Positions 46,306 through 57,262 of a stretch of DNA of 64,000 bases are shown piece by piece. This DNA is from Stomoxys calcitrans (taxonomy: Eukaryota; Arthropoda; Insecta; Diptera; Muscidae), in contig NC_081555.1 in NCBI RefSeq assembly GCF_963082655.1, positions 181,699,262-181,763,261 on the forward strand, given 5' to 3'. A program made the translations under genes and the position numbers. Positions within the stretch are counted from its first letter, which is position 1, and each line of letters begins with the position of its first letter. Below the pieces are notes generated by a model that was not told the DNA's origin, did no database searches, and saw only the letters and a program-made list of their open reading frames with translations.

Positions 46306-48620
46306 TTTACCTAATCAGTTTGATTCATGTTGTTTTTAATCCAGATTCTAAGCAAAACCATGCTTGAAAGTTGAAATTCGCAGATATGGCCCCTTGAACA
46401 TCAACATCAATCCTACTGTGCACGAGTTCGTGCAGTGGAAGTGTGGTAAGAATATGTTGCATTATTTGCAGCATAAATCTTTTTCAACTCCGATTACAAG
46501 TGTATGCGATTATGTCAATGTGATTGTGACGAGGGACGGAGGAGCAAAGACGTTCGTTGGTGTTTGTGCAACCAGGATTTTGTTACAATAACGCAAATCA
46601 TGTAGAAAAACATATTTTTGAAAACTTTTGAAATATAAATATTTTTCACATATACTAACTCACTCACACACACACACACACACATAGAATCCACACAAAA
46701 AGTGATGCAAACAAAATGTGTAAAAACTCGACTACATTACCGGGCGGAAGAAAGAAAAATCCTTTTTGGCAGATGTGAACAGGATCCAAGCATCAGAGCA
46801 CGAAAACTCATCGATTGGCGTTTAGGGGTACGCTTTAAAATTTAAACTGAAACTGATTAACTTGGCGACACAAGTAAAAATCACACAGTTGGAGAGGTGA
46901 AAGAAAATTGGAAAACAAATGTGCCAAATTATTGGCAACTTTTGAAAAGGGTGCTCAAATATGGACAAGATTTGTAGTTTTTCTTTTCTGTTCTCTTGTT
47001 CGTTGTTGCTAGCGGAATTTAGCGCCTGAAATGTGTGCAAGTGTCAAATGTTATGCATTATTCCATTTTAGATTATCCACAAACAAGGACTAGCCCCAAA
47101 TCGTTTCTGCTCAACTGCTCTGCTCTTTCTTATGTTCTGCGGCAAAAGCTTTGGACCACTATGGACTAGCAATGTTTTTGCAACTCTTTTGGTTGGGAAC
47201 CAAATTCTGTGGCAAGATAGTCAGTCAGGCAGCCAGACAGAGAGACAGACAGACAAACCAGCCGCATAGTTTTGATTTCATATGAATAAACATAAATTTT
47301 AGTAACAACCAGCTAGGATAACATCTAACAATGCCGCACATGCCACACTCATTCACACACATAAACATACAGTGTTTAGTTGCTATGCATGTGGCATTCG
47401 AAAGCATAACTAGGGGCTAAGATAGAGAACATGCAGAGGATGTTATGTATGGAGAATATTCGAAACCTTTATCTCACCAAACACAGCCACAAAAGAAGAG
47501 CGTCTGCATCAAACGGCACCACGGAATTCGGACAAAAAAAAAAGGATAACAAGCTAAAAAAAGAAAATAAATTCCCCATAATAGCCAATGTGCTAAACAA
47601 TATTTTTTCCAATTTCTGCAGACTTATTTTTTCCTATTCACAAATATGCTTTGAATACACCTCTTTGTGTGCCGTGCCCTTCAATAGCAGCACGAGCATA
47701 TATGGTTTCTCCAAATGTCTAAAGCTAAAAAAAGCCGATCATGACAGAATGTGGGATATTTGTGAAAGATTGAGACAAAATTTAACAAATGCCATCCAGA
47801 GTAGAGGGTATTCAAGTTTCGGCCTAGCCTTTACTTTTTTGTTTGATAATAAATCTTTTCAATTTTCTATACTCAGAAATGTGAATTAAAATCGTATTTG
47901 CCCAACTTTTTAGCAATCGCACCAGCTCTTTATTGGTCCCCTAACACGGGGTTGCGTTATTTTGTTTTCTTTCTCTTTTTCGATTTTATTCTGCCTTACG
48001 ATTTCTCTGGGGTTTGCCACAACGCCAAAGTCCCATTTTATGTGGACAATATTTTACCTAAAATTCACACAAATAAACCTGAACCATCATGCAGGACAAT
48101 GTAACCAACATAAAATGCAAAAAAAAAAAAAACGAAACGAATCCTCAAAACATCATTTCGCCAATAACACATTCACACTTACATTCACAAAATTCTCATA
48201 ACAAGATATGCACACGCCAATGTTGGCAATGAAGAAATGTGTGTGCGAGTACAAGTGTAAATGTTTGCATGTATGCGAGTTTCTTTGAGAATTGCCCTTT
48301 CGGGGTCGACGAGAAGTGTGCTTTGAAAAGAAGTTGGCTTTTCAATATAATGTAAATGTGAGGCAACAGCCAATATTTTTCCAATAAAAAAAGGCAACGC
48401 AATTTGTGGGCGATTTCAGATAGCTCTTCATAACTGAATATCTAGGTACTTGTGTAAGTGTGTATATTTATAAGCATACAGAGGTGGATGAAATGTTAGC
48501 TGCAAGCAGATCAAGATAAACTTTAAGTGTAGTCAACAATATATCTCAGTGCAAAGTTTGATCAGGCCGAATTTTATATTCCAGTCGTTGAGGTGAATTC
48601 AGTAAAACTACTCTAAAAGC
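46306..48620. other. Unique region, no convincing gene; CA run and short repeat scraps
   Basis: A CA run lies at 46664-46684 and a GACAGA-type tract at 47236-47258. The longest frame here (47431-47889) ends within a family A/B head scrap ('tagagggtattcaagtttcg' near 47803), so it is not a believable gene. 46364-46591 is open but shows no family features. Confidence 0.45.
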
Positions 48621-48626
48621 CAAGTA

Positions 48627-48741
48627 GAAGCATGCTAAGTTTGGCTAGGCCGAATCTTTTATACCCTCCAACATGGATCGCATTTGTCATGTGCTTTGCT
48701 CGCTATCTCTTTAAAGGCAAACAAAGGACAATGAACAGGCG
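48627..48741 (+). repeat. Family-B head fragment
   Basis: 'agcatgctaagtttggctag', 'gccgaatcttttataccctc' and 'aaaggcaaacaaaggacaat', the usual opening of family B, cut off after about 115 bp. Confidence 0.8.
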
Positions 48742-48745
48742 CACA

Positions 48746-49265
48746 GTACATAATGGAAGTAGTGTAATTGTCGCAGAAAAAATGTCTGTCATTACACGAA
48801 AACACATGCATAGGGAAAAGTACAGCTAATAGACAGAGGCATAGAGGCGTTTTCGCCATAAAATCGATTCAAAAACAACTAAGAAACGCACCAAACGCGC
48901 CATCACACTTAATATGGTTGAAGAGTCTTCTAACCAAAGACGAAACGCGTCCCATAGCGGTTGGTGTGTGGTGCTATCTCTGGCTTTCCTTTTTCATTTG
49001 CAAAAAAAATCCCCAATCATTGAGCTCGTCTCGAAAGAGTAATAAACAAAAAATGTAAAATTTAATAATCTTCGCCCTAACAGGCAAAAACTTAAAAATG
49101 AAAAAAATTCGGCAGTGACCGGCCGGGATTGGAACCTGGGCGTTCGAAGTTATCAATACCACTTCCAATAGATGTACAGAATCATGTACATAATGGAAGT
49201 AGTGTAATTGTCCCAGAGAAAATGTCTGTCATTACACGAAAACACATGCACTGAGAAAAGTACAG
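48746..49265. repeat. 80-bp direct repeats flanking a tRNA-like insert
   Basis: 48746-48825 and 49186-49265 are about 95% alike ('gtacataatggaagtagtgt', 'gtctgtcattacacgaaaac'). Between them lie 360 bp whose minus strand, at 49107-49175, has a B-box match GGTTCCAATCC next to 'cggccggtcactgccg'. This may be a SINE-like element whose flanks were duplicated, or one unit of a 440-bp tandem duplication. Confidence 0.7.
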
Positions 49266-49271
49266 TAAAAA

Positions 49272-49728
49272 GCCAGTAAAAAGGCATTAAGTTCAATCGG
49301 GCCGAACTTTGGATACACACCACCTCGGGAATATATGTAAACCCCCTATTGCCACAATCCGGTGAAATTTGGATAACTTATGCACCCAAATTCGGCACGG
49401 ACAAATAAAGCTTTTATGGGCTCAGATTCTTAGCCGTCAGATAGGTCTATACATGGCTGTTATATCTAAATATAGTCCGATCTGAGCAACATTCAGGTCA
49501 GATGACGGGAGGATTAAGACAACTAACTTTCAAATTTCAGCGAAATCGGGTAATAAATGCAGCTTTTATGGGTTCCAGACATTTAATCGGCAGGTCGGTC
49601 TATATGGCAGTTGTATCTAAATATAGTCTGATCTTAACCACACTTAGATTGGATATCGGGAGGCTTAAAACAACTCACTGGTAATAAATAAAGCTTTTAT
49701 AGGCCCTTTATCGACAGATCCGTCTATA
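49272..49728 (+). repeat. Family-A repeat, 5' part, cut by a Helitron
   Basis: Head 'agtaaaaaggcattaagttc', 'gccgaactttggatacacac', 'cacctcgggaatatatgtaa', then three units. It stops inside the unit motif 'gtctata' at 49728, where the Helitron begins. Confidence 0.8.
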
Positions 49729-50719
49729 TCTTCTTCTTCTTCTATATAAAAATCAATTTTTGTTTGTTTGTAGATTTGTTTGTTTGTATGTTTGTGTGTT
49801 CCTTATAGACTCAGAAACGGCTGAACCGATTTTCTTGAAATTTTCACAGACCGACCATGTATAATGACCCCGAGGTGAAAATAGGGTACTACATTTGTTG
49901 ATATCTGAAGGGGGGTTCGGACCCTCCCCCTTGCCCTAATATTCAGAAACGCCAGATCTTGGAGATGGGTGTTGCGATTTAAGCGAAATTTTGTGTGCTC
50001 TCATATAGTACCCTAAAAGTAAAAATTTGGTATCCAAATTTCGGATGGGGTACCTAGGGGGGCTGCCCCACTCTAAAACCTACCAAACATATATTTAGAC
50101 CAATCTCGACAATATGGGACACAAATGAAAGGTATTTAGGATAATAAAACGTATCTAATATACAATTGTCGGACCAAGTGGACCACCCCAACCCACAAAA
50201 CACACCTAAATCGGACATATTTACCGACCATGTCAATATGGGACTCAAATGAAAGGTCTTTGGGAGTAAAACACGACTTTGATATCAATATTCGGGAAAA
50301 GTGTATATGGGGCCACGCCACCCCACAACACCACCCAAATATTGTAGTAAGTATTTTCTGACTATTGCAATATCAGGCTCAAATAAGAGGGTTTTTAAAG
50401 TGGAACACGAATCCGATATATATTTTCAAGGCCAACTCACTGAGTGGCCGCCCATCCCCCAAAACACCCCCAAGCCGGTCATGTTTGCCAACTATGGAAA
50501 TATGGGGCTCAAATTAGGCCATATTAGCCAGAGTAGGCCACGTATCTGATATCAACATTAGGGGCCAACTGTCTAGCGGACGTCCCACCACCATAACAAC
50601 TCCCAAATAGGACGTATTTGCTCACCAAGACAATTTGGGTCTTCAAGACAGTGGAGCTCAATATTCATAGTTTTTAGGCCCCATACCCAAAGTTTTTAGG
50701 CCCCATACCTCCATACCCT

Positions 50720-51966
50720 GGAGGTTGCCCAAAAAGTAATTGCGGATTTTTTAAAAGAAAGTAAATGCATTTTTAATAAAACTTAGAATGAACTTTAATC
50801 AAATATATAATTGCCATGTTGTTCGATAACCTTTTGCCATCTTCCTGGCAAATTTAGTATTCCACGCTCATAGAACTTCTGGCCTTTATCTGCAAAAAAC
50901 TGAACCAAGTGCGATTTTAAAGCCTCATCATTGCCGAAAGTTTTACCATTTAAGGAGTTCTGCAAAGATCGAAATAAATGGTTGTCTGATGGTGCAAGGT
51001 CAGGGCTATATGGTGGATGCATCAAAAGTTCCCAGCCAAGCTCACTCAGTTTTTGGCGAGTGACCAAAGATGTGTGCGGTCTAGCGTTGTCCTGGTGGAA
51101 TATGACACCTTTACGATTGACCAATTCTGGTCGCTTCTCCTTGATGACTGTACTCAATTTGTCCAATTGTTGACAGTAAACATCCGAATTAATCGTTTGG
51201 TTCCTTGGAAGCAGCTCAAATATACCACACCCTTCCAATCCCACCAAACCGACAGCATAACCTTCTTTTGGTGGATATCAGCCTTTGAAGTGGTTTGAGC
51301 TGGTTCCCCATGCTTGGACCATAATCGTTTTCGACTAACGTTGTTGTAAACAATCCATTTTTCATTTCCTGCTATGATTCGTTTTGAAAACGGATCGAAT
51401 TCATTGCGTTTAAGGTGCATATCACACGCGTTGATTCGGTTTGTTAAATGAATTTCTTTCAATACATGTGGTACCCAAATATCAAGCTTTTTCACCAGTC
51501 CAAGACTTTTTATGTGATAATGAACGATTGATTTTGGTATATTTAACTACTCTCCTATCTCACGCTCAGTTACATGACGATCCAATTCGATTAATGCTTT
51601 GATTTGGTCATCATCAACCTGAACGTGGCTCATCTTTAAGTGAAAAATCTCCAGAACGGAATTTGCGAAACCAATGTTGACACTGTCTTCCTTTTAAGGC
51701 TTTATCACCATACACCGCGTTTTTTCCTTTAAGGAAATATTAAAGTAAGATATGACGAAAATTCTCCTTTGTGGGCTCCATATTAAAATTGACGCCAAAC
51801 AAACAAATGTAAACAAAATTTCGCGCACTTTTTTTCTAAAGCAAGCTAAAAGTAACAGCTGATAACTGACAGAAGAATGAATGCAATTACAGAGTCACAA
51901 GCCGTTGAAAAAATTTGTCAACGCCGACTATATGAAAAATCCGCAATTACTTTTTGGGCAACCCAA
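50720..51966 (-). mobile_element. Mariner element (~1.25 kb), parent type of the MITEs
   Basis: The right end ACTTTTTGGGCAACCCAA (to 51966) is followed by TA. The left end is slightly degraded ('ggttgcccaaaaagtaattg'). The first ~95 bp and last ~150 bp match those of the MITEs almost base for base. The transposase gene lies between them on the minus strand. It is inserted in the Helitron. Confidence 0.92.
50795..51781 (-). pseudogene. Mariner D,D34D transposase, broken
   Basis: Starts with an ATG at 51781-51779 (MEPTKENFRHI). The helix-turn-helix region follows (KGKNAVYGDKALKGRQCQHW, FRSGDFSLKDEPRSG) and is interrupted by frameshifts and a stop near 51545. The block 51495-51154 carries GNEKWIVYNN, where mariners have GDEKWI, so the first catalytic Asp is Asn. 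The block 51247-50795, in another frame, carries HQDNARPH (second Asp) and PPYSPDLAPSDNHLF (third Asp), with exactly 34 residues between them, and ends at IEQHGNYIFD. Total span is about 329 codons, near the usual ~345. A frameshift near 51160-51240 and the lost Asp make it inactive. It belongs to the mariner family; the subfamily is not assigned. Confidence 0.93.
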
Positions 51967-52599
51967 TACTTGCTGGCTTTTTCAATAAGGGGTTTAAGTG
52001 AATGGCATTTGAGATTAGAAAACGAATTTGATATCCAATTTTGAGGCCAATGGCAATATGGGATTCAAATATATGAGAATAGAGCACATTGCTGATATAT
52101 TTTCCCCCACTCCACAAAACACGCTTAAATCGGGCATATTTACCCACCATGTCAATGTGGAGCTTAAATGAAAGGTATTGGGGGGTAGAGGAAGAATTGA
52201 TACCCATTTTCGGGACCAATTTTCTTGGGATCTACCCCTTTCCCAAAATACCCCACAAACAGCAATTTTTTAGTGACCACCGCAATATGGGCTCAAATAT
52301 AGGTATTTGGGAGTAGAATACGAATTTGATATCCAAATGTAGGATCATGTATTAAGGGCATCACCTCTTTCCCAAAACACCCCCCAAAGGGATGTTTTGG
52401 CTTTTAAGAATGGAGTACACCTTACGTCCAAACTTCGATTCGTAGACCAATAAAGATCATATGGTATTCAGATAAAGGCACTTATTTAACTAAAAGATCT
52501 TTAATTGTCGAAAATAAATATTCCAAGGAAACTTTTGCTCCGTATAAAGTAAAAGAAGACGCAGCGGAGCGGGCCCGGGTCAGCTAGTATGACATAAAA

Positions 52600-53356
52600 C
52601 ACTAGGTCCAAGTAATGGGAGGTCGCCCACCCCACACATACCCCCAAATGGGCATATTAGCCGACCATGAATATGGGACTCAAATGAAAGGTATTTGAGA
52701 ATAGAAAACAAATTTGATATCCAATTTTGGACCCAAGTGTTTTGGGGTACTCCCTAAAGCACCACCTAAACTAAACTTCTTTGGGAATGAAGAACGAATT
52801 TGTTATCCATTTTCAGTGCAAAGTGCCGGTGGCCGCCCAGCCCCAAAACATCCTCCAAACGGTTCATATTTACCGGTCAAGGCAATATGGGGCTCAAAAT
52901 AAAGGGATTAGGATTAAATGCAGCACGAATTTGATTTCCATATATGAGTCGAAATATCTGAGGTGCCATCCCTTCCCTAATGAGAACATTACCCGAAGGA
53001 AGAACATTACCACCAGGAATCGAAAAGGGGCAAATTCCTACACATCAATGACTGCTTTCCGATTCAAGTTTAAACTGAATGATAAGGGACTTTTTTATAG
53101 CCGAGTTCGAACGGCGTCCCGTAGATCGACACCTCTTTGGGGAAAATTCTTTAAGCATGCATGGCATTGTACCTCGCAAATGTCGCGAACATTAAGAGGG
53201 GATAAAGACAGCTTTGTCTGATGTTCTCGCCAGTATTCGAACGCGTTCAGCGTCATAGGCTACAATGGCACGAATTCGATATCCACATTCAGGTCGAAGT
53301 GTCCCCAACCTAAAAAGATATTAGAGAGTTAAAGAAGGCGCAGCGGAGCGGGCCCG
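52600..53356 (+). mobile_element. Helitron fragment interrupted by a SINE, 3' CTAG lost
   Basis: 52600-52985 has the ~130-bp units ('atatgggactcaaatgaaag'). 53276-53356 resumes with 'ggcacgaattcgatatccac' and ends in 'gcgcagcggagcgggcccgg', the GC-rich 3' segment, but GTCAGCTAG is replaced by the start of another element. Confidence 0.68.
52990..53272 (-). mobile_element. tRNA-derived SINE, copy 4
   Basis: On the minus strand the head is decayed ('gccattgtagcctatgacgc'; the A box is mostly lost). The B box 'cgttcgaatactgg' remains, then 'gacgccgttcgaactcggct', 'ataaaaaagtccc' and the tail 'gaatttgcccctttt'. It matches copy 2 over nearly its full length. Confidence 0.85.
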
Positions 53357-53871
53357 GACAACCGTTGCGTTGCCATCTGCTATCAGACAGCTCTGTCGTA
53401 AAGCTTGACATTTTTGAGGTTATACGTACTCAGAACGTTACATACGAGCGTTATTTGTGTTGTTTACAGTAACTTCGTAACTTCATGATTCATCTCGCCC
53501 AAAAAATGGAATTAAATCGTAAACATTTTTGTGTGATTTTTTTTTAATCTTTCAATAAGGATTAACTCAACAACAGTGTATCGATGAACTTCATTAAATT
53601 TTTGGCGATGAAGCTCCATCAAGGACCAGTGTTTATCGATGTTATGTTGAATTCAACCGAGATCGTAGTTCACTCCAAGACGATTTTGGCGAAGGTGGTC
53701 TAAAATCAATTATTGTTCCAAAAACCATTGATGCTGTGCGGCAACTGATATTGCAAGATCATCATGTGACCTATCGTGAGATTGAGACAACCTAAGGCAT
53801 TAGTGGGTACAGCAAACATTCAATATTGCATCAACATTTCACTGTCAATAAAATTTGTTCGCGTTGGATCG
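53357..53871 (+). pseudogene. Second mariner-type transposase, N-terminal fragment
   Basis: From the ATG at 53506 the plus strand reads MELNRKHFCVIFF, a stop, then LTQQQCIDELH, a stop, then IFGDEAPSRTSVYR, EFNRDRSSLQDDFGEG, VPKTIDAVRQLILQDHHVTYREIETT, a stop, then HSILHQHFTVNKICSRW. These are the paired helix-turn-helix DNA-binding domains of a mariner unlike the one at 50.7 kb. The DDE catalytic domain is missing, cut off by a SINE fragment at 53872. The 5' untranslated part begins at about 53357 ('acaaccgttgcgttgccatc'). Confidence 0.85.
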
Positions 53872-53985
53872 CGATGGAAAACCACGGATGAAAATTTTTT
53901 CTGATGGTCTCGCCAGGATTCGCACCCAGGCGTTTAGCGTCGTAGGCGCACATGCTAACCTCTGCGCTACGGTGGCCTCCAATTT
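53872..53985 (-). mobile_element. tRNA-derived SINE, copy 5 (head only)
   Basis: On the minus strand: GGAGGCCACCGTAGCGCAGA (A box), 'ttagcatgtgcgcctacgac', 'gggtgcgaatcctggcgaga' (B box with one change), then 'ccatcagaaaaaattttcat' and a cut in 'ccgtggttttcc'. Confidence 0.9.
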
Positions 53986-54467
53986 GCTTCTTAAAGAGTG
54001 GCAGCGCATCCTATTTGGAGAGAAGCTGGCTGATCTTTTTTGAAATTTCCCATACCCAATTTAACATTAACAATTTTAGTAAACAAGTTTTTGTTTAAAT
54101 TTTCGATTCTTAAACCTCTTTTTGATTATTGCATAGTTTTACATAACCAAAAACTCTTGGGTTTTTGACTTAAAAACTTTATTATTTTTTTCAACAATAT
54201 ATTCTTAATAAGGATTTGAATTGAAATTCAATTTTCAGCAAAGTCTAAGTGTAATCCAAATATGTAAAGAAGAGTAAATTTCATCAAATATAAATCCATT
54301 TTTCATTTCAAATAAATAATGCTGTTGACTTTCCAACATTTGCTCTTCTTCATTGCACAACTGTTTATGGGCAAGGACTTGTGTGAGAGACGAAAATTCT
54401 CTTGCTGCTTTTTATTCCAACTGACCCATCCACAAAAGTGTGTTTGTATGGAGTTTTGTTTCCAACG
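53986..54467. other. No gene seen
   Basis: AT-rich sequence. 53986-54040 could be the other side of the SINE insertion, but it is not recognisable as transposase. Confidence 0.45.
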
Positions 54468-54700
54468 CTAGTCCAAGCAACATGCAAAATGAAATCTGCA
54501 TGGGGAATAGCTAACAAAGTTTCCCTCAGCAGTTTTGGTCTGATCTGGTACGGTCAGGCTGAACTCGTGCTCAAAGAGGCGTTGCTCTGCCACCATTCTA
54601 TGCTGATGATGACGTTGGGGGATAAGAGATGTCAATACCGTTTGGCCATTCGTTGCCATGATGCTTGGTGACCAAGGATACACATGCGAAGCCACTGGAC
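54468..54700 (-). CDS. Possible coding exon of an unknown gene
   Basis: The minus strand is open and non-repetitive from about 54697 to the stop at 54468. It reads ASHVYPWSPSIMATNGQTVLTSL, IPQRHHQHRMVAEQRLFEHEFSL, TVPDQTKTAEGNFVSYSP, with mixed third positions unlike the A/T-rich surroundings. An AG precedes TGGCTTCGCATG near 54699. Upstream the same frame crosses a CA microsatellite (54752-54775), so the exon would begin after it. No clear donor is seen, so it would be a last exon. I do not recognise the protein. Confidence 0.3.
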
Positions 54701-55320
54701 AACTACACTGGACTATATTCAAATACATTGAACTGTATATGTAGAGTACTAAGTGTCTGTGTGTGTGTGTGTGTATGTCTATATGTGACAGTTTGTTTAC
54801 TTTTAGCATGTGTTGTGTAGGTGGTACGTGTGCCAAAATTCATCGAGTGTGACTTTCATTTCTTGGAATCCTTCTACGATGGCAACTATCATCCGATTCC
54901 GTTCTTCATCTTCTTTGCTTGTGTTTATCTTACTTTGCTTCAATTACAGATTTTTTACCTTTAAACTTTTATTTGTCCTTGTTATCGTTGTTGCTGCAAA
55001 TCGGTTAGGTGGAGTGGAAAGCTAGAAAAACAAATCAGCCTTTTTTATGTTGTCAATGTGTAAGTTTATCTTGATTAACATTTGGTTTACGTTTGTATGT
55101 AAGTGAGGATTTGTCTATAAGTGGAATATACGCATCTGACACACTTACATATATGCATGGGAGCGGGATTGTGTGTATGTGTGTTTGTTTGCATGTGGGA
55201 GTGAGTGGATGTGATTATATTTGATCTGTGCCTCGAATATCCTGTTGTGATTTTTTTATTCATGTTTTTATTGGAAACAATCCCGTGGGTGGTTAGAGAA
55301 TTCTGTTAAATAATAAAAAA
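54701..55320. other. Unique region with GT repeats, no gene seen
   Basis: GT run at 54754-54775 and TGTGTATGTGTG-type tracts at 55170-55190. Short frames only. Confidence 0.45.
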
Positions 55321-55322
55321 AA

Positions 55323-55382
55323 ACAAGTAAGGAAAGGCAAAAGTTGGCCGGTGCCGACTATATAATGACCTGCATCACCGAG
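55323..55382 (+). repeat. Family-C head fragment
   Basis: 'aacaagtaaggaaaggcaaa', 'agttggccggtgccgacta', then the sequence diverges. The first base of the head is visible as AACAAGTAA, as in families A and B. Confidence 0.78.
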
Positions 55383-55587
55383 TCTACCTCACCAATGCCT
55401 GAGGGTGTAGGATGGACCATATATAGATCACAGATTGTCAGATTTTTAATATGCACACTTACTGAAGTATTGAGCAGTACATATCATGGTAAATGTCTAA
55501 AAAAAGAAGCAGATACAATATTACACGAAGAATAGATAAGCAGCTACAGGATAGTTGACATGAAGTGCCACTAATTCAAAATTCCTA

Positions 55588-56738
55588 CCCTCCACCATAT
55601 GAAAGGGGGATACTAATTTCGTCATTTCGTTTGTAACTCATCGAAATATTGATATGGGACCTAACAAAGTATACATATTCTTGATCGTCTTGGCGCTCTG
55701 AGTCGTCCGTCGTCTGTCCGTCTGTGGAAAGCATGCTAACTTTCGAAGGAGTAAAGCTAGGCACTTGAACTTTTGCACAAATACTTCCTATTGATGCAGG
55801 TCGGTTGGGACTGTAAATAGGCCAAATAGGTCCATGTTTTGGTACAGCTGCCATATAAATCGATCTGGGAACTTGACTTCATCAGCCTTTAGAATGAGCA
55901 ATTATTATCTGATTAAGTTGAAATTTAGCTTGAAGTGTTTTGTTTCCTCTTCCAAAAACTTCGTTCGGTATGGTTCAAAGCGAATCATAAGAGTGCGCAA
56001 TTCCTATCCGATTTGGCTGAAACTTAGCACGACGTGTTTTGTTATGACTTCCAACAACTGTGTTAACAATAGTTCAAATCGGTCCATAACCTGATCTTGA
56101 CTTCTTGAGACTCTAAGCGGCGCAAGTATTATCCGATTCCGGTCTGAAATTTTGTACAGCGGCTTCTCTCATGAGAACATAACATACGAGTCGAATATGG
56201 CATAAACCGGGTTATAGCCTAATACAGCTCCCCTATAAAACTATTTTTACTTCTTAAGCCCTTAAAGCGCGCAATTATTACTATTGGGTTGCCCAAAAAG
56301 TAATTGCGGATTTTTCATACAGTCAGCGTTGACAAATTTTTTCACAGCTTGTGACTCTGTAATTGCATTCTTTCTTCTGTCAGTTATCAGCTGTTACTTT
56401 TAGCTTGCTTTCGGAAAAAAGTGTAAAAAAAGTATATTTGAGTAAAGTTCATTCTAAGATTTATTAAAAATGCATTTACTTTCTTTTAAAAAATCCGCAA
56501 TTACTTTTTGGGCAACCCTATAGATTTGACTGAAATTTTACACAATGACTTCTACTATGATCTCCAATATTCAGTTCAATTATGGTCCGAAATGAACCAT
56601 AACTTGGCAGCAATTTTTTTCTTTTATACTTTGTTTGGTAGAATGAGAAACCGTGGCAAGAGCTCGACTATTCCTATCCATGGTGGAGGGTACGTAATAT
56701 TCGGCCCGGATGAACTTAGCACGCTTTTACTTGTTTAA
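55588..56738 (-). repeat. Family-B repeat, full length, interrupted by a MITE
   Basis: The tail is at the left ('taccctccaccatatgaaag', 'actaatttcgtcatttcg'), the core at 55680-55725 ('gtccgtcgtctgtccgtctg'), and several units with 'cttgacttcttgaga'. The head is at the right ('ccatggtggagggtacgtaa', 'ttcggcccggatgaactt', 'acttgttta'). The MITE at 56284-56521 splits a unit. Confidence 0.85.
56284..56521 (-). mobile_element. Mariner-derived MITE, copy 4
   Basis: 238 bp, same orientation as copy 3. Ends TTGGGTTGCCCAAAAAGTAA and ACTTTTTGGGCAACCCTA, flanked by TA at 56282-56283 and 56522-56523. One base of the last pair has changed. Confidence 0.92.
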
Positions 56739-56748
56739 AAATATTTGT

Positions 56749-57262
56749 ATACCCACCACCGATGGAATGGGGGTATATTCATTTTGTCATTCCGTTTGCA
56801 ACACATTGAAATATACTTTAAAGTGTAGATATTCTGGATCAGCCATGTCCGTCCGTCCGTCTGTCTGTTGAAATCACTCTACAGTCTTTAAAATATAAAT
56901 ATTGCGCTGAAACTTTGCACAAACTTTTTTTTTGTTCATAAGCAGGTTAAGTTCGAAGATGGGCTATATCGGGCTATATCTTTATATTGCCCCCATATAG
57001 ACCGATCCGTCTATTTTGCTGAAATTTGGGACAGTGAGTTCTGTTAGGCCTTTCGACAGCCTTCTTCAATTTGATCTATATCTATTTTTAAAAAATGTAG
57101 CATGATTTCAAGAGACAGACGGACGGACATGGCTAGATCGTCTTAGATTTTTACGCTGATTAATAATATATATGCTTTATAGGGTCGGAAATGGATACTT
57201 CGATGTGTTGCAAACTGGATGACAAAATGAATATACCTTCATCCTTCGGTGGTGGGTATAAA
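56749..57262. repeat. Foldback pair of family-A 3' ends
   Basis: 56749-57064 is a family-A 3' end on the minus strand (starts 'tatacccaccaccgatggaa'). 57065-57262 is a family-A 3' end on the plus strand (ends 'ccttcggtggtgggtataaa'). The outer ~190 bp are inverted and complementary, so the locus can fold back. Confidence 0.8.

Larger units (their letters stand above)
49729..52587 (+). mobile_element. Non-autonomous Helitron with both ends, hosting a mariner
   Basis: 5' end TCTTCTTCTTCTTCTATATA after an A (49728); 3' end 'gcggagcgggcccgggtcag' and CTAG (52584-52587) before a T (52588). This gives the expected A/T insertion site, here in a family-A unit. The interior is diverged ~130-bp units. 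A mariner occupies 50720-51966, leaving about 1.6 kb of Helitron. No Rep/helicase gene was seen. Among the copies here its ends are the clearest. Confidence 0.82.

Noticed and set aside
47431..47889. 152-residue frame
   Set aside because: Its last part is a degraded family A/B head (tagagggtattcaagtttcggcc), so it is not a conserved gene.
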